A stretch of 64,000 bases of DNA from NCBI GenBank assembly GCA_019828595.1, contig JAHQRK010000007.1:372001-436000 (forward strand), read 5' to 3'. Both the position numbers and the translations under genes were made by a program. Below are positions 37,207-49,461 of the stretch, one piece after another. Source of the stretch: Aphanomyces cochlioides (lineage: Eukaryota > Oomycota > Saprolegniomycetes > Saprolegniales > Verrucalvaceae). The notes beneath the pieces were generated by a model. That model was not told the DNA's origin, made no database searches, and saw nothing but the letters and a program-made list of their open reading frames with translations. The number at the start of each line of letters is the position of its first letter. The first letter of the stretch is position 1.

Positions 37207-38252
37207 GGCGAGAGGAAGGGTTTCTGAATGACAACTCGGTTTGCGTGTAACACGGGCTGTCCTTGCGACGACAAGATTCTGATTGTCCAGCTACAGTGCA
37301 CAGACTTGGATTTCAGTACGTTTAAACGTTACAACTACTGCAAAGTTAAAGTCTAAAATTTGTCCACGTCATGGTTTTTATAAATAAAACTTAGGTCTAA
37401 GCTAGAGATTGATTGCGTGGGTTGTTGGTTGGGACCGCAGGCGACGGTGCATTTCGTGCTTTAGATTGCGTGTAGATGAGGACTAGGCCACGTTTAGTAC
37501 TGCATGTTGGCAAGCTGCAAAGCGATGAGCTGGAAGAGATGGAAAATTAGTTGGTGATGAGATTTCACTGCTGGTTGGCAAAGTTGGATGGCAAGAGACG
37601 GGGATCTGAGCTGCGAGTTGGACAGCCTCAAGGATGAAGGAAGTTTCTCTATACAGGCTCTATATACGAATATGAATGGTGTTGATGATCGCTTGGCAGC
37701 TGAGAGAGGGAGGGGCATGATTGCAACGAATTGGAAAGATAAGACGTGTGCCATCAGTGAGGACAAATCGAAGAAACGACGGAAAGGATGGGCCAATGCC
37801 GATCAGTCTGCGTGGATTATTGACAAAAACAATCAACATCCGCATTCAATTCCAAGGGCGGCACTGCCGACAACGAGTTATAATTCGAGCGTGCACACTT
37901 CAATCGAAATGATTACTCCGAGCATGCACAATGGCAAAGGAGATAAGATTCCTGTGTCTGGTCGACTGAAAGGTCTCAAGATGTCGTTCTGGGATCCATT
38001 CATGGCGACTTTAAACGAGAAACTTCTCGGTGGACATTCCCCCCGACGGTGATTATCCCCCCCCGCTGTATCGTCAATTCCCCCAACGGCATAGTTTCTT
38101 GTAAGCCTCTTGATTAAGTCCCCATGGTCTTTCAGTATGCATGACATGGATATTGTTGTAGATGTGAAAACAACTCAAGATGCCTGGGGGAGGGGAACAC
38201 ATGGGGGATGATAGTATTGATAAATGGAAAGGTATATTTCCTTGGTGGATCG
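37207..38252. other. Spacer between synthetase genes
   Basis: About 1 kb. A frame of 154 codons on the plus strand (37588-38052) has unremarkable composition and no relatives I know; I do not call it a gene. The rest is AT-rich. Confidence 0.4.
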
Positions 38253-39989
38253 TTAACGCCCTGCGACGAGATCGCCGCATTGGACGTAGAGTCTGTCAAT
38301 GTCTTGGAGAAAGGCAGCTTTCACATCGACGCGCTTGAGCTTGAACGTCGGGGTCATCAAGTTGTTTTCGACTGTGAACGGTGTTGGCTCGAGTTTGATT
38401 GCTTTGGGGATTTCAAACCCGCACAACTTGCTCTTCTTGCACAGGACGGTCAAGTCGGTCAGGACCGCGTCAGTAACCTGCTTGTTTGAGCAAAGGTCGG
38501 CAAACGACCCAGTTATCTCCATGGAATTCGCCAAAGCGACGAGGTTCTCTTCTTCTGGAACGATTATCGCCACCAACACGGCATGAAGATGGTCGCCGTA
38601 GACAAAAGGCTGAGCAACGTATAGACAATTGACCAGAACGTTTTCAATTTTCTCGGGGGCGACGTATTCGCCTTGGCTCAATTTGAATATGTTCTTCTTG
38701 CGGTCGACAATCTTTAGCCGGTCGTCCTTTGTCCAGACACCGATATCCCCCGTGCGGAGCCATCCGTCTTCATCGACAGCTTCCGCCGTTTTGTCGGGGG
38801 CTTTGTAATACCCCGTGAAGACATTGTCGCCACGGAGGCAGACTTCGCCGCGGCCATTCACTGGCAAGCAAATCCCCTCGCCGTCTTTATGCTCTGTGTC
38901 CGTCACTTCATACCTATACGAGAGCTTTAAAAGAGTCCTTGGGGCGACCTCTTACCCCATTTCAGGCACTGAGATCAGCTTGATATGACAAGCTACAGTC
39001 GGATACCCGATGTCACCCACGCCTAAGTCTGTAGCGAGAGTTCCAGCGACTGCTCCCATTGCCTCGGACTGGCCGTAGGCTTCATGGACTGCACAGCCGA
39101 AGAGAACGCGAAGGAAATCCAAAACGTGTGGGGCGATCGGTGCAGCCCCAGTGATCACGCAGCAGCAGCGGTCCAAGCCGAGCTTGGCCTTGATCTAAGC
39201 GATAGCCGTAAGATGGTGTGAAGTAGAAACTTCAAACGTACGCTGGAGAAGATGAGGGCGTCATAGAGGAAGTGTGTGTTGTATCCCTTCTTGAAATTCT
39301 TGAGCTTGACATACAAGGCGTAGTCAAAGAACCAAGTCTTGAGTCCCCCCGCAGCCTTGGCCCCAGACGTGATCTTGTCGTAGAACTTATTGAGAAGGGG
39401 TGAAAAATGTCGGGCGAAGGGCGACAAGGTCGTCGACGACTTTTTGAGCGCTTCCTTGGTAGAACCCAATGAAACCACCGTGGTAAATCACGTAGGAATT
39501 CGTCATGTGCTCGCTGCAGTGGGCGAGCGGCAAGTACGAGAAGTGCACCGCCTCGCTTGTAAACATGGCTTGACCTCTGGCTTTGAGCACTTTGGGCAAC
39601 TCTGAACTCGTGCAGACGACCGTAGTTACCGAAGTCTGGTAACAATGAACTCGATCGCGCTTTCGCCCAACGTATCGTAGAGAGCGACGGGAAAACCACC
39701 GCAGTACATGGCAGCATATTGTGCCAAAACCCACTCGTTCAGCCAAGTTTTGGATTCGCTTGTAGCATTGAGTATACGTTTCCCAAACGTAGTTGCCCGC
39801 ATCTCCAGCTTCATTGAGCGGTCGGTGACCCAAGAAAGCATTGTTTGGACCGTTCTTAACTGAATTCTGCACGACATGGAGCATGCTTGGGAACTCATAT
39901 GCAGGCAACGACCCAACGCCATAGACTGGACCATGACCAGGTTTCAGTGAGCTCTTATCAATGCGAACGTAGTCCTTGGGGACGGCCAT
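38253..39989 (-). pseudogene. Acyl-CoA synthetase pseudogene lacking the ATP-binding loop
   Basis: Reads from a probable ATG at 39989 (MAVPKDYVRID) to a TAA at 38253. The last exons are well kept: MDRCCCVITGAAPIAPHVLDF, EAYGQSEAMG, then GRGEVCLRGDNVFTGYYK...LKIVDRKKNIFKLSQGEY to a complete C-terminus. The N-terminal half is broken by frame changes at about 39750 and 39395. The segment between SSELPKV and FTSEAVHFSYLPL is missing, which removes the YTSGTTGNPKG loop. Intron positions match those of the intact gene. It cannot encode an active enzyme. Confidence 0.85.
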
Positions 39990-40503
39990 CGTGGGTTGTC
40001 CTCTCAAGATGGCAAAATGAACTCTACGTTGAACGCAAACTACGTCGTGATCTCCGTGCCGAACAGCAGATCTTGACATATTTCAGCGGCCTCATTCGGT
40101 CCGTCCTCTTTGCTGATACATACTCCAACATGTGAGTGTCTGTTCGTTCGGTGGCTGAGCTCGCTCTGCCGTGGATCGACGAAGAACAACGATTCCTGAC
40201 CAGATGCGTCACTTCCCATGCACAATGGCCTGCCTTGTAGGACAATGAACTTGGAAAGAAGACCCTAGCGAGACTAGAATTCTGTTCATTCTGCTGTCTT
40301 GACGTCCAGTCGGTGGGTTAGACAAGGATTGCGGCTGAAATGTGCGTATAAAATTGCTTGAGGACACGCTGCTCGAGTCATTTGATTATCCAACAGAAGA
40401 CGAAGTCACCTGCGGCTTTGGTTGCTCTCTAGCTAACTAGCGGTGGAGGGACGTTGGTCGGCTGAAATGGCATTTCATGGCAAATACACAATGAATTATA
40501 CGC
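39990..40503. other. Spacer upstream of the pseudogene
   Basis: About 510 bp between two synthetase genes; no gene recognised. Confidence 0.4.
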
Positions 40504-42720
40504 TTATCCTTGGTGGACGTTGTGTCCCGCGACGAGATCGCCGCACTTGACATAGAGTTGATCGATTTCGTTCATGAATGCCTTCTTGGCTTCATGACGC
40601 TTGAGCTTGAAAGTTGGCGTCAAGAGGTCGTTGTCGACGGAAAATGGAGTCGTGTGGAGGCGGATGGCCTTGGGGATTTCAAAGCCGTGCAATTTGCTCT
40701 TCTTGCACACAGCAGCCAAATCTTTCAACAGCGCATCGACGACATGTTCGTTGGCGCAGATTTGCTCAAACGTTCCAGTGACGCCCAATGTCGTGGCCAA
40801 CGCCACCAGTGGCGCCTCCTCTGGCACAATGATCGCCACCAAGACAGCGTGCAAACTGTCGCCGTAGACAAAAGGTTGCGCGACGTATTGGCTCGTGACC
40901 AAAATGTTTTCAATCTTCTCCGGGGCGACATATTCGCCTTGGCTCAATTTGAAAATGTTCTTCTTGCGGTCGACAATCTTCAATCGGCCATCCAACGTCC
41001 AGACACCAATGTCTCCAGAGAGGAGCCAGCCATCTTCAAACGCGCCCTCCGTGAGCTGAGGAGCTTTGTAATAGCTTGAAAAGATGTTGGGGCCTCTCAT
41101 CCAGATTTCACCGCGGCCATTCACTGGCATGCGATTTTCACCTTCGCCGTGGAACGTGTCAGTCACATTGTAGCTACAACCACGACGTCAACGAGCGCAT
41201 TTTCAAATGTGGACGTACCCCATGTCAGGCACAGAGACCAACTTGATCTCAGTGCACGTGAGAGGAAGACCAATGCTGCCTGGAATCGTGTCGGTGATGT
41301 GCGTCGCGGTGGCTCCGCCGCCCGTTTCGGATTGACCGTAAACTTCATAGACTGGGCAGGACACGGCGACACGGAAGAAGTCCATGACGTCGTTGGACAA
41401 GGGAGCAGACGCCGTGCCAAGGAAGTGGCAGCGGTCCAAGCCCAAACGTTGCTCGACCTTGGAGAAGACAAGCTTGTCAAAGATGGAGTGGTGGCGTTCA
41501 CCGTGAGCTAGGTTGGCCAACTTGGATTGCAGTGCCCAGTCAAAGAGCCAGGCTTTGACGCCACCAGCCGCGCGAGCACCGTTGACAACCTTGTCGTAGA
41601 TTTTGTTGAGGAGACGAGGCACGGAGAAGAACAAGATGGGGCGAATCAACGCAACATCTTCCATGAGCTTGAGCGTATTTCCTTGGTAGTAGGCAATCGA
41701 GCCTTGGGCAAGAATGATCACCGTGTGGATTTCCTGTTCGATGACGTGGGCAAGCGGCAAGTACGACACGTGCGTCGTTCCCTTGTTGAATGCGGGGGCA
41801 CTCTCCCCTTGGCCCATGCTCTCATACACGCCTTCGTACGACGTCAACATGTTGGTGTGGGAAATTGGAACGCCCTTGGGGTTGCCCGTCGTACCGCTGG
41901 TGTAGCTACATTGCAAATGTCAGTAAGTTCCAGAGAGTGATCTCTCTTCGTACATGAGGCAGTGAATATCCGAGGGGGAGGGCGGCTTGGGGGCCAAAGG
42001 ATGGCTCGCTCCAACGACTTCGAGTTGGTACAAAGTGTACAATTTCAAGCCGACTTCAGCGGCGGAAGCAGCGTCCACTTCCGAAATGGCTTCGGTGTCA
42101 ACGACGATGACGTGCTTGAAAGTCGCCACGCCTTTCTTGACGTTGAAAAGCGTCGGGAGTTCCGTGCTCGTGCAGACCACAGTGGGGGAGAGCGTTTGCG
42201 ACAAGATGTATTCCGTCGACGAAGCTCCGAGCGTGTCGTACAAGGCGACGGCGAAACCACCGCAGTACTGTGCAGTGTATTGCGAGATGGCCCATTCCGG
42301 ACGATTCTTCATGTAGATGGAGAGTGGGCGTTCGTCGTCGGCAGTCAACTCGAGCAACTTTTCATGCATGAGACCCGCGGCAAAGTTTTGAATGCGGCGG
42401 TAGACTTGAGCGTACGTTTCCCAGACGTAGTCCAGGGCGACGCCATTGGCATCGAACGGGCGATGGCCCAAGAAATTGACATTTGGGCTTTCCTTGACGG
42501 CCTTTTGGAGCGCTTCAAACATTGTGGGGACGCGCGGCTTTGGGAACGATCCGATGCTGTGGACTGCGCCATGGCCTGGCTTGCTGGACTCGGCGATCTG
42601 GATGTAGCCTTTGGGCACTTTTTGCGTTGCTCTGGACATGGCGAGAGTTTGAATCACACCGAGGGCTGCGACTGCTGCGGCGGCAAGTGCAAAATGCGAA
42701 GTTGTCAAGTTGGCCAGCAT
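40504..42720 (-). CDS. Long-chain acyl-CoA synthetase (intact member of the cluster)
   Basis: Activates long-chain fatty acids with ATP and CoA through an acyl-AMP intermediate. Three exons (42720-41954, 41905-41219, 41173-40504) join in frame to exactly 708 codons across introns of 48 and 45 bp. Residues about 1-30 are a hydrophobic anchor, as in membrane-bound LACS. Landmarks are FLGHRPFDANG, YMKNRPEW, the ATP loop YTSGTTGNPKG split by intron 1, YEVYGQSETGGG, GYNVTDTFHG at intron 2, the adenylation motif DGRLKIVDRKKNIFKLSQGE and the late FEIPKAIRLHTTPF. No lesion seen. Four relatives around it are broken, so this is probably the only working copy here. Confidence 0.95.
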
Positions 42721-43243
42721 GGCAATTCTAAAATAAATGTGTAAAATCTAAAATGATGTCGCGGGGATCAACGACAACCGTGCAACGTGTGCACAGTTGA
42801 CGCATGCGGTCGATTTGGTACTTGTACAGAAAAGCCTCCCACGAAGAAACGCATTTTTCAGAGGTTCAAATATTACTTTTGACAGTACATAATATATCAT
42901 AGTCCAAGCATACAATCTGAGATGACCATATCGAATACTCACCAACTACCCATGTAATCACCACAAGAAATGAGTTTGTTGGTTTTGATCGTCTCGTGCC
43001 TAGATTCTAACCTTACACTCACGCCTATTCAACTTGTCCTTGTTTCCAATTATTCAGCATTTTCTCGTGTGTACTCTGCTTTCAATTTTATCCGTCATAA
43101 ATAATCTCATAAAGAACCTTTTGATTTCCTGCTCAGCCTCCAAATATTCTCACCAATGGCAAAACAGTAGCACACTTGATAATACCTTCGTCATTTAATA
43201 CTTATTGATTTCAACAGTTCATACTGTACGATAAGATTTCCTC
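42721..43243. other. Spacer upstream of intact synthetase
   Basis: About 520 bp, AT-rich, no gene recognised; contains the promoter of the intact synthetase. Confidence 0.4.
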
Positions 43244-43351
43244 GTGGGAGGCTTTTCTGTACCGGGTTGTGTATATAAACCTTGTCGACTGTCCAGCGAT
43301 TGTGAGTTGACAAAACTCCAGCTGTGGATGACAAGCCTGACGTTCTCGATG

Positions 43352-43609
43352 GATAGCGCAAGGGATTGCCGCGACAGGCGCGGACATTTCAACCACGGTG
43401 TGAGTAAAAAGTTCTCGTTGTCTGCGCCGGTTGTGGCGGTGCCAACGGAGGAACTTCCCTCGAAAGTGTCTTGTGTATTTGATTGTTGCGTGCAAGCTCA
43501 AGTTCAAGAGGGATCCGCTCAGGAAGAGCAGGAAGAATGGCTTGGAAACAACCTCCACCGCCATGGGCCGCGTTCAGACTTACGACCTCCAGGTGGAATC
43601 ACCGTTTAG
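43352..43609 (+). CDS. Small hypothetical protein
   Basis: A frame of about 85 codons from an ATG at 43352, with a TATA-like box (tatataaa) at 43271-43278 upstream. It has two Cys and an acidic Gln/Glu stretch in the second half, and ends in a short basic tail with RPPGG. No family is recognised. The TATA-like box and codon composition are weak support, and the frame could be chance. Confidence 0.3.
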   Translation, partial: DSARDCRDRRGHFNHGVSKKFSLSAPVVAVPTEELPSKVSCVFDCCVQAQVQEGSAQEEQEEWLGNNLHRHGPRSDLRPPGGITV

Positions 43610-44132
43610 AATACAATCTCGTAGTTTTTAAGTGTACAAAGGGCTCGAACAGTTCGAGCCTGCTGGACGACAGACAAGTCCAAGCCATGGAGACTGGTTG
43701 ATCCTGATGATACTGTAGACATTGTCATCACATACGACACACGTCTACTTGCACTTGTTTGCATTCCAGTGTCCGGGGAATGTTGACGGACTGGAGCTTC
43801 CTCCACGTTTCCTCGACGGAGAGCTTCTTGAACTGCGTAGGCGAGTGCATCCACAAGGACATCGACGGGACACTTGTGTGGAGCTGACAGATCAATCCCT
43901 TGACGGCCACAGCTCACACTCAAGTCAATTGAATTGATTTCTGTCACACGAGAACAGATCTAGTCCACCCACGCCGAGCCAACGTAGCGAACTCCTTGGT
44001 TTGATCCTTGGGAAAAGTGATGGGTTGGTTGCCCAGTGTTGTTGTCAACTGCCTTCGACGGAGGCCCACACGCATGAATTCAACCCAAACAGCATAGACA
44101 GCATCGTTCGTAAGTAGAATAAATAAAGATTG
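43610..44132. other. Spacer with no recognised gene
   Basis: Short frames exist on both strands but none has a recognisable motif. Possibly decayed sequence next to a synthetase remnant. Confidence 0.35.
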
Positions 44133-44763
44133 TTAAGCGCTTGGTCGATTCGACTCGAGTCGAGTGTACATGAGTTCGATGTCGGGCATGAGGGCGGTCT
44201 TGGCTGCGACTCGATCGAGTTTTTGAGATTGACGCTGGAGCAATCCATTCTCTACCGAGAACGGCTTGGACCGCAGTGTAATGTATCGCACAGTCTCACA
44301 ACCACTGAGATTGCCTTCTTTGCTCACTGTCATAATGTCATCGCGTATTCTCGCTAAAATCTGCGCAATCTTTGAGTCGGATTGATCACAACATCTCGAC
44401 ACGTACCTCAGGGTGGGTGCAGAGGTCGTCGAATGAAGCCTTCGCTATGGAAAGACGGCTGGCCAGTGCAAAGATTGCAAAGTCCTCTGGAATAACAACA
44501 GCAACGAGGACGGATCGGTTGCCGTCTCCATAGACAAAAGACTGCGCCACATACATGCTCGTGGCGAGTACGTTTTCAATCTTCTCTGGAGCAATATACT
44601 CGCCACTGGCTGTGATAAAACTGTTCAAGCCGGGACTCTTGGTCGACGGCAAGCTTTTGGGTTTCCTTGATGGCGGGATTTTGAACGCTGCAATGCCAGG
44701 TCCTCGGCTGTACGATTGTCCTGACCATCGGTGGTTCATTTTCTTTTCTCCGAATTCGTCCAC
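44133..44763 (-). pseudogene. C-terminal fragment of an acyl-CoA synthetase
   Basis: Minus-strand reading gives the late part of the family: GEYIAPEKIENVLATSMYVAQ, FVYGDGNRSVLVAVVIPED, then, past a likely 37-bp intron (about 44368-44404), KEGNLSGCETV and SKPFSVENGLL, ending in a stop at 44133. The part before GEYIAPEKIE does not match the family, and the rest of the enzyme is absent. It is an old truncated relative of the neighbouring genes. Confidence 0.8.
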
Positions 44764-45108
44764 GCAGCTACATCAATCGTGTGAATGCGAGGACGAGAAA
44801 CAAGAGTACATGAGCGAGCCCCGTGGCAAGTCGTGCGATGGTCGGATGAGAAGGCCGGGACTCATTGCAGCAGCGGAGATGAGAAGTGCCAAGCATTCGT
44901 GGATCCATCCGCCCAAAGTTGGCTGCCCATTTGCAACGTTACAGTCAACTTGGACCAACTGGCAGTTCGTATCTCCGCCAGCCTTTTCTTGGAATGCCAC
45001 GCTGCCACCAAGTTCTTACTAATAGTATATACTACTTGATAGTACTACTATTAATAGATGCTACCTCAATAAATTTTATATATTATATATATATGAAAAA
45101 CCATTCTA

Positions 45109-45721
45109 CACCTTTTTGCGGTTAATTTCAGAAAATTTTCGATATATTTCAAGCAATTGAATCATTTTTCGCCTTTTGACCAATATAATTCCCTAAATAC
45201 CCAATATATTTCGTGGATATCTTCTCAGGTCATATTATATTTCGCGAATTGGTCAATATATTTCGCGGAACGACCAAAGCGTTCGAGAAATTGCCATTAT
45301 ATTTCGCGTTCCGGTCCCACCGCAATCCAGTTCTCTCCTCGATTATATGCGTCAACAATTCGCCGCTTAGCAGACAGTGATGTTCGCTTATACGGTCCAC
45401 GGAGACGTAGAGGTGTTGGTGGTGGTGGGACAAGTTCCATTGTATACAAAGTGCGCGAAACTCCACGAAAAGAAGCGCCGACTATGGCTTTATTTGTCCG
45501 GTCGAAATATACTGACCGGAACGCGAAATATAATGGCAATTTCTCGAACGCTTTGGTCGTTCCGCGAAATATATTGACTAATTCGCGAAATATAATATGA
45601 CCTGAGAAGATATCCACAAAATATATTGGGTATTTAGGGAATTATATTGGTCAAAAGGCGAAAAATAATTCAATTGCTTGAAATATATCGAAAATTTTCT
45701 GAAATTAACCGCAAAAAGGTG
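45109..45721. mobile_element. 613-bp foldback (long inverted repeat) element with TA flanks
   Basis: Two arms of about 208 bp (45109-45316 and 45514-45721) are inverted copies with only a few differences; the outer ends are CACCTTTTTGCGG, flanked by TA at 45107-45108 and 45722-45723. The roughly 200-bp centre codes, on the minus strand, for a transposase-type helix-turn-helix start (YKRTSLSAKRRIVDAYNRGE). The element therefore looks like a deleted mariner-type transposon that kept its ends and the beginning of the transposase gene. It is probably non-autonomous. Confidence 0.85.
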
Positions 45722-46688
45722 TAGTAGTACTATTTGAATGCACTTGTCCGAGCTGGCAAAATAGTATAAAATCTAGTATTACTATTTGGCTCAGGTTGTA
45801 ACAGGGCAAGATGACTCATAAAGTAATGTTGGCACTCGGCGTTTGTCGAAGCTGCTCTGGAATACCCACAGCATGAAAAGATTTCATGGAAAGGAGGATT
45901 GACTAATAAGCGAGAGATGGGCAATGAAATCTCAAATGGAACCAAAATATTTCTTCTCGTTGACTACGCTCGTTTGCTTGGAAGAAGCGTGTTGATGATG
46001 AAAACAAGTGCTGAGGTGACGCTGGATGAATTTTGTGTGAGCACGGGAGGTTCATCACAGGTGCAGTATAATTTGCTCAATGCGCACCCAGGTCTCTTCG
46101 CTTACATCGCCAAAATTGTGCTTTTGCGGACAAAACGTTACGTTAATTGGCACATGTCGCTTTGGACGAGTGGAAATTCTGAAGGTTTCAATTGCGTGGT
46201 CGAGCAACCATTTGTCGCGTGGAGCGAAGATTGCAATGCGCTTTGGAAAGGAGGAATCGAAACGAAAATAAGTTGATTCGATCGAAACTCTGCAATTGAA
46301 AATGCTGGCATGATGCTAACCTCGTCTTGTGGGCAAAAACAACAATAGCTCTGACATGGCTGGCGGTCAACTGAAATTTGGACAACTCATACGTCGACCA
46401 GCAAGAGCGCGCATGTTTGTGGTCGCTTAATTTTGTGTCAATCCACGAGAAAGCATCCCTAAGGTCGGAAATGCAATGTTCAGGTCGATCAAATTGCCGT
46501 GTGTACATACGCCTTGGGCACTGAGAATCAGCACGAGCGCAAATGTGAAAGCTCCAAGATGTGTCAATCCATATAATTCATTGGACGTGAAAATTTGACC
46601 CGTACTGCCGCATCACGAGAGATTTTGTCGGCTGGCCTGTCTTGAAGCGCTCTTTTCTCGCAATCTGACTGCAATCTCAAAACCTGAC
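45722..46688. other. Spacer with one weak open frame
   Basis: A plus-strand frame at 45899-46276 (125 codons) has ordinary composition but no family I recognise. The remainder is non-coding as far as I can see and includes the promoter region of the following synthetase pseudogene. Confidence 0.35.
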
Positions 46689-48893
46689 ATGAACCTCGTT
46701 GCCACTGCACTCTCCCCCAAACTTGAATTGCCAAAGGACTATGTCATCACTCTGGTCGAAAAAACGAAACCAGGGTATGGCCCAATCCGCCGGGTTGGCA
46801 CAACTCCCAAGCCCCATGCCACTAGCATGCTGGAGTCTCTCCAGCGAACAGTCAAATCCAAAGGCACCAACAATTTTCTGGGTCACCGCCCCTTTGACGC
46901 CAATGGCAATGCTCAGTCGTTTGTGTGGCAAACGTACGCTCAAGTCTACAAACGCATTGAAAACTTTGCTGCTGGGTTAGTCCATGACAAAATGATGGAG
47001 TTGACCGCCGACGGCGAGCGACCTCTCTGCTTGTACATGAAGAACCGTCCCGAATGGGTTATCGGCCAGTACGCCTCCATGTACCTCGGAGGCTTTCCCG
47101 TCGCTTTGTACGACACCCTCCGAGTCGATTCGGTCCAATTCATCCTGAACCAAACCCAGTCAACGACTTTCCTGTGCACAACCGCCGAATTCGATAACGT
47201 CCTGGCTGCTAAAGAAGATGTACCGACGCTCAAATTCGTCGTCCTCGTCAACGTTGAAACTCCCTCGGAGGCTGATATTGCTTCTGCGGAAGCTGTTGGC
47301 CTCAAATTGACAACCATGACACAAATCGAAGCCATTGGAGTTGAGCATGAGACGCTACCAGCGATGCCAAAGTCTACAGATATTTATTGCCTCATGTACG
47401 TGAACTCTCATCGTTCATCTTGTGATGATTCCCATGTAGTTATACAAGTGGCACGACTGGCAATCCCAAGGGCGTACCGCTTACTCACATGAATGTCTTG
47501 GTCAAGATTGAGGGAGCCCTTGAGCGTCTTGGAGTCGGTGACTGTGTGCGCACGTTCACGGAGGAAGGAATTCATTTGTCTTACTTGCCTTTGGCGCATT
47601 GCTTCGAGCACACAGTTCATTCCCTCTTCGTTAGAGGTGGGGCTCGATTGGCTTTTATCAAGGCAATACGCTCAAGTTGCTGGAAGACTTGGTCGAGATT
47701 CGACCCACAATTTTCCTCACGGTGCCGCGTCTTCTAAACAAAATCTACAACAAGGTGATGAGTGCTGGCCGCTCCTCTGGCGGGATCAAGTCCTGGATGT
47801 TCGACTGCGCCGTGTCTATCAAGCTGGCAAATTTGAAACAAGGCTATACAAAGCATCCACTCTTCGATGGGCTTATAATCTCTCAAGTGAGATGCAGTAT
47901 GCATGATTGCTCACGATGAGTTCCTAGGTACAGAAGAAGCTAGGGCTTGACCGCTGCTGCATGTTTGTGACAGGGTCGGCTCCAGTTGCTGACGACGTGA
48001 TGAACTTCTTTCGCATTCTGTTCAACTTTCCCATCTTTGAAGGATATGGGCAGTCCGAGACGGTGGCCGCAGGAACGATCACACATATCCACGACACCCA
48101 AGCTGGTACAGTCGGATATCCCACAACTTCCATCGAGATCAAACTGAAGTCGGTTCCAGAGATGGGGTAGGACATCATTTCTCAAGCAGTCGTGGTTCAC
48201 GTTTCCGTAGTTGATACAACGTGACTGACACCTTTCCATGGTGACGATGAGTCGACTCGTATTCCAGTCCTCGGTCGAGGTGAAGTCTGCTTTCGAGGAC
48301 CACCCGTGTTTCCTGGATATTACAAAGATCCCAAGCAAACCGCTGAAGCCTTTGATGAAGATGGCTGGCTGCACTCAGGTGACATTGGTGTCTGGACTCT
48401 GGATGGGCGATTGAAGCTTGTTGACCGCAAGAAGAACATTTTCAAACTCAGTCAAGGCGAATACATTGCCCCTGAGAAAATTGAGAACGTGTTGGTCACG
48501 AGTCCATACGTGGCTCAGCCTTTTGTCTACGGCGACAGTTTGCACTCCGTCTTAGTGACTATCGTCGTCCCTGAAGAAGAGCCCTTGAGGGCTCTGGCCA
48601 AGTCGTTGAATGTTCATGGAACCTTTGACTAAGTTTGTCGAGACAATCAAGTTGTCCAAGCAGTTTGGTGGCCATTAGCAAGCAAAACAAGTTGTTTGGG
48701 TAGGAGACTGTCAAGGCCATCAAGTTGCATCCGGAGCCATTCACAGTTGAGAACGACTTGATGATTCCAACGTTCAAGCTCAAGCACAACGATGCCAAGA
48801 TTCTGTTCTGCCATGACATTGAGTCATTGTACGAGCAATGCGGCGACCTTGTGGCTGGTCACAACGTCCACCAAGGCCAACTGATATATTAAT
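46689..48893 (+). pseudogene. Acyl-CoA synthetase pseudogene, opposite orientation
   Basis: Starts at an ATG at 46689 and keeps nearly the full family layout: FLGHRPFDANG, YMKNRPEWVIG, the ATP loop IYTSGTTGNPKG across an intron at 47396-47439, VPRLLNKIYNKV, an intron at 47887-47927, YGQSETVAAG, and LKLVDRKKNIFKLSQGEYIAPEKIE, ending at about 48893 with CGDLVAGHNVHQG. Lesions are a one-base frame change at about 47645, a damaged intron junction and extra base at 48170-48235, a stop at about 48630 and another at about 48700. Unlike the neighbours it has no hydrophobic N-terminal anchor. Confidence 0.88.
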
Positions 48894-49461
48894 GCATGAT
48901 TTCTCCCTTGTATTTAGTTTACCTAGCGGCAATGCCTCCACGCGTGAGCATTTGTTGTTGAAGACGCCACGGACTGTAGTAGGAGCCCAATCAAGATTAT
49001 ACACGTGAGACGACAATGTGATGCGGATGTTTCAACCCTCGCAGGCTCCAGACCGTTTTTATGACGGTTGAGTCTCGATCGATGCTCGTCAAACGCATGG
49101 ATCATCCCACTCAATTGATCCCTTTCAAACCACTAAGATTCTAGTTCGATTCGTTCGACCTAGCGTCCTCGAACTCTCGTCCCTTCCATATTAGATGTTT
49201 AGATTTCTAGATAGCTCTGTATCTCACTTCTCATTCTGCTCGACTATTCCTAACTCGGTTAATCTACACTACCGTTGTTAGTCTCCTTCCCCTTCCGATC
49301 CTGGTGCAGAGTCCTTGGCTAAAGTCGAGGATATTCGGTTCCTGTGAAGTCCAAACGTCTGGACCTTCGATTCTTTTTGTGCGTCATCGCTATCCCCGCG
49401 ACCGTCACAAAAGTGGTGGAGAAGCAGGGTATTCTCCAATTTTATTCAAGACTCTATCTCT
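48894..49461. other. Spacer upstream of gag-like retroelement
   Basis: About 570 bp with no gene. It may contain the 5' LTR or leader of the retroelement that follows, but no second LTR copy is present in the window to confirm this. Confidence 0.35.

Noticed and set aside
37588..38052. 154-codon plus-strand frame between two synthetase genes
   Set aside because: No motif, no splice partners, unremarkable composition; probably chance.
41962..42744. 260-codon plus-strand frame over the intact acyl-CoA synthetase
   Set aside because: Antisense shadow; the minus strand encodes the complete enzyme with correct splicing.
45109..45721. CRISPR-like or tandem repeat array
   Set aside because: The repetition is one inverted pair of long arms, not regularly spaced direct repeats.
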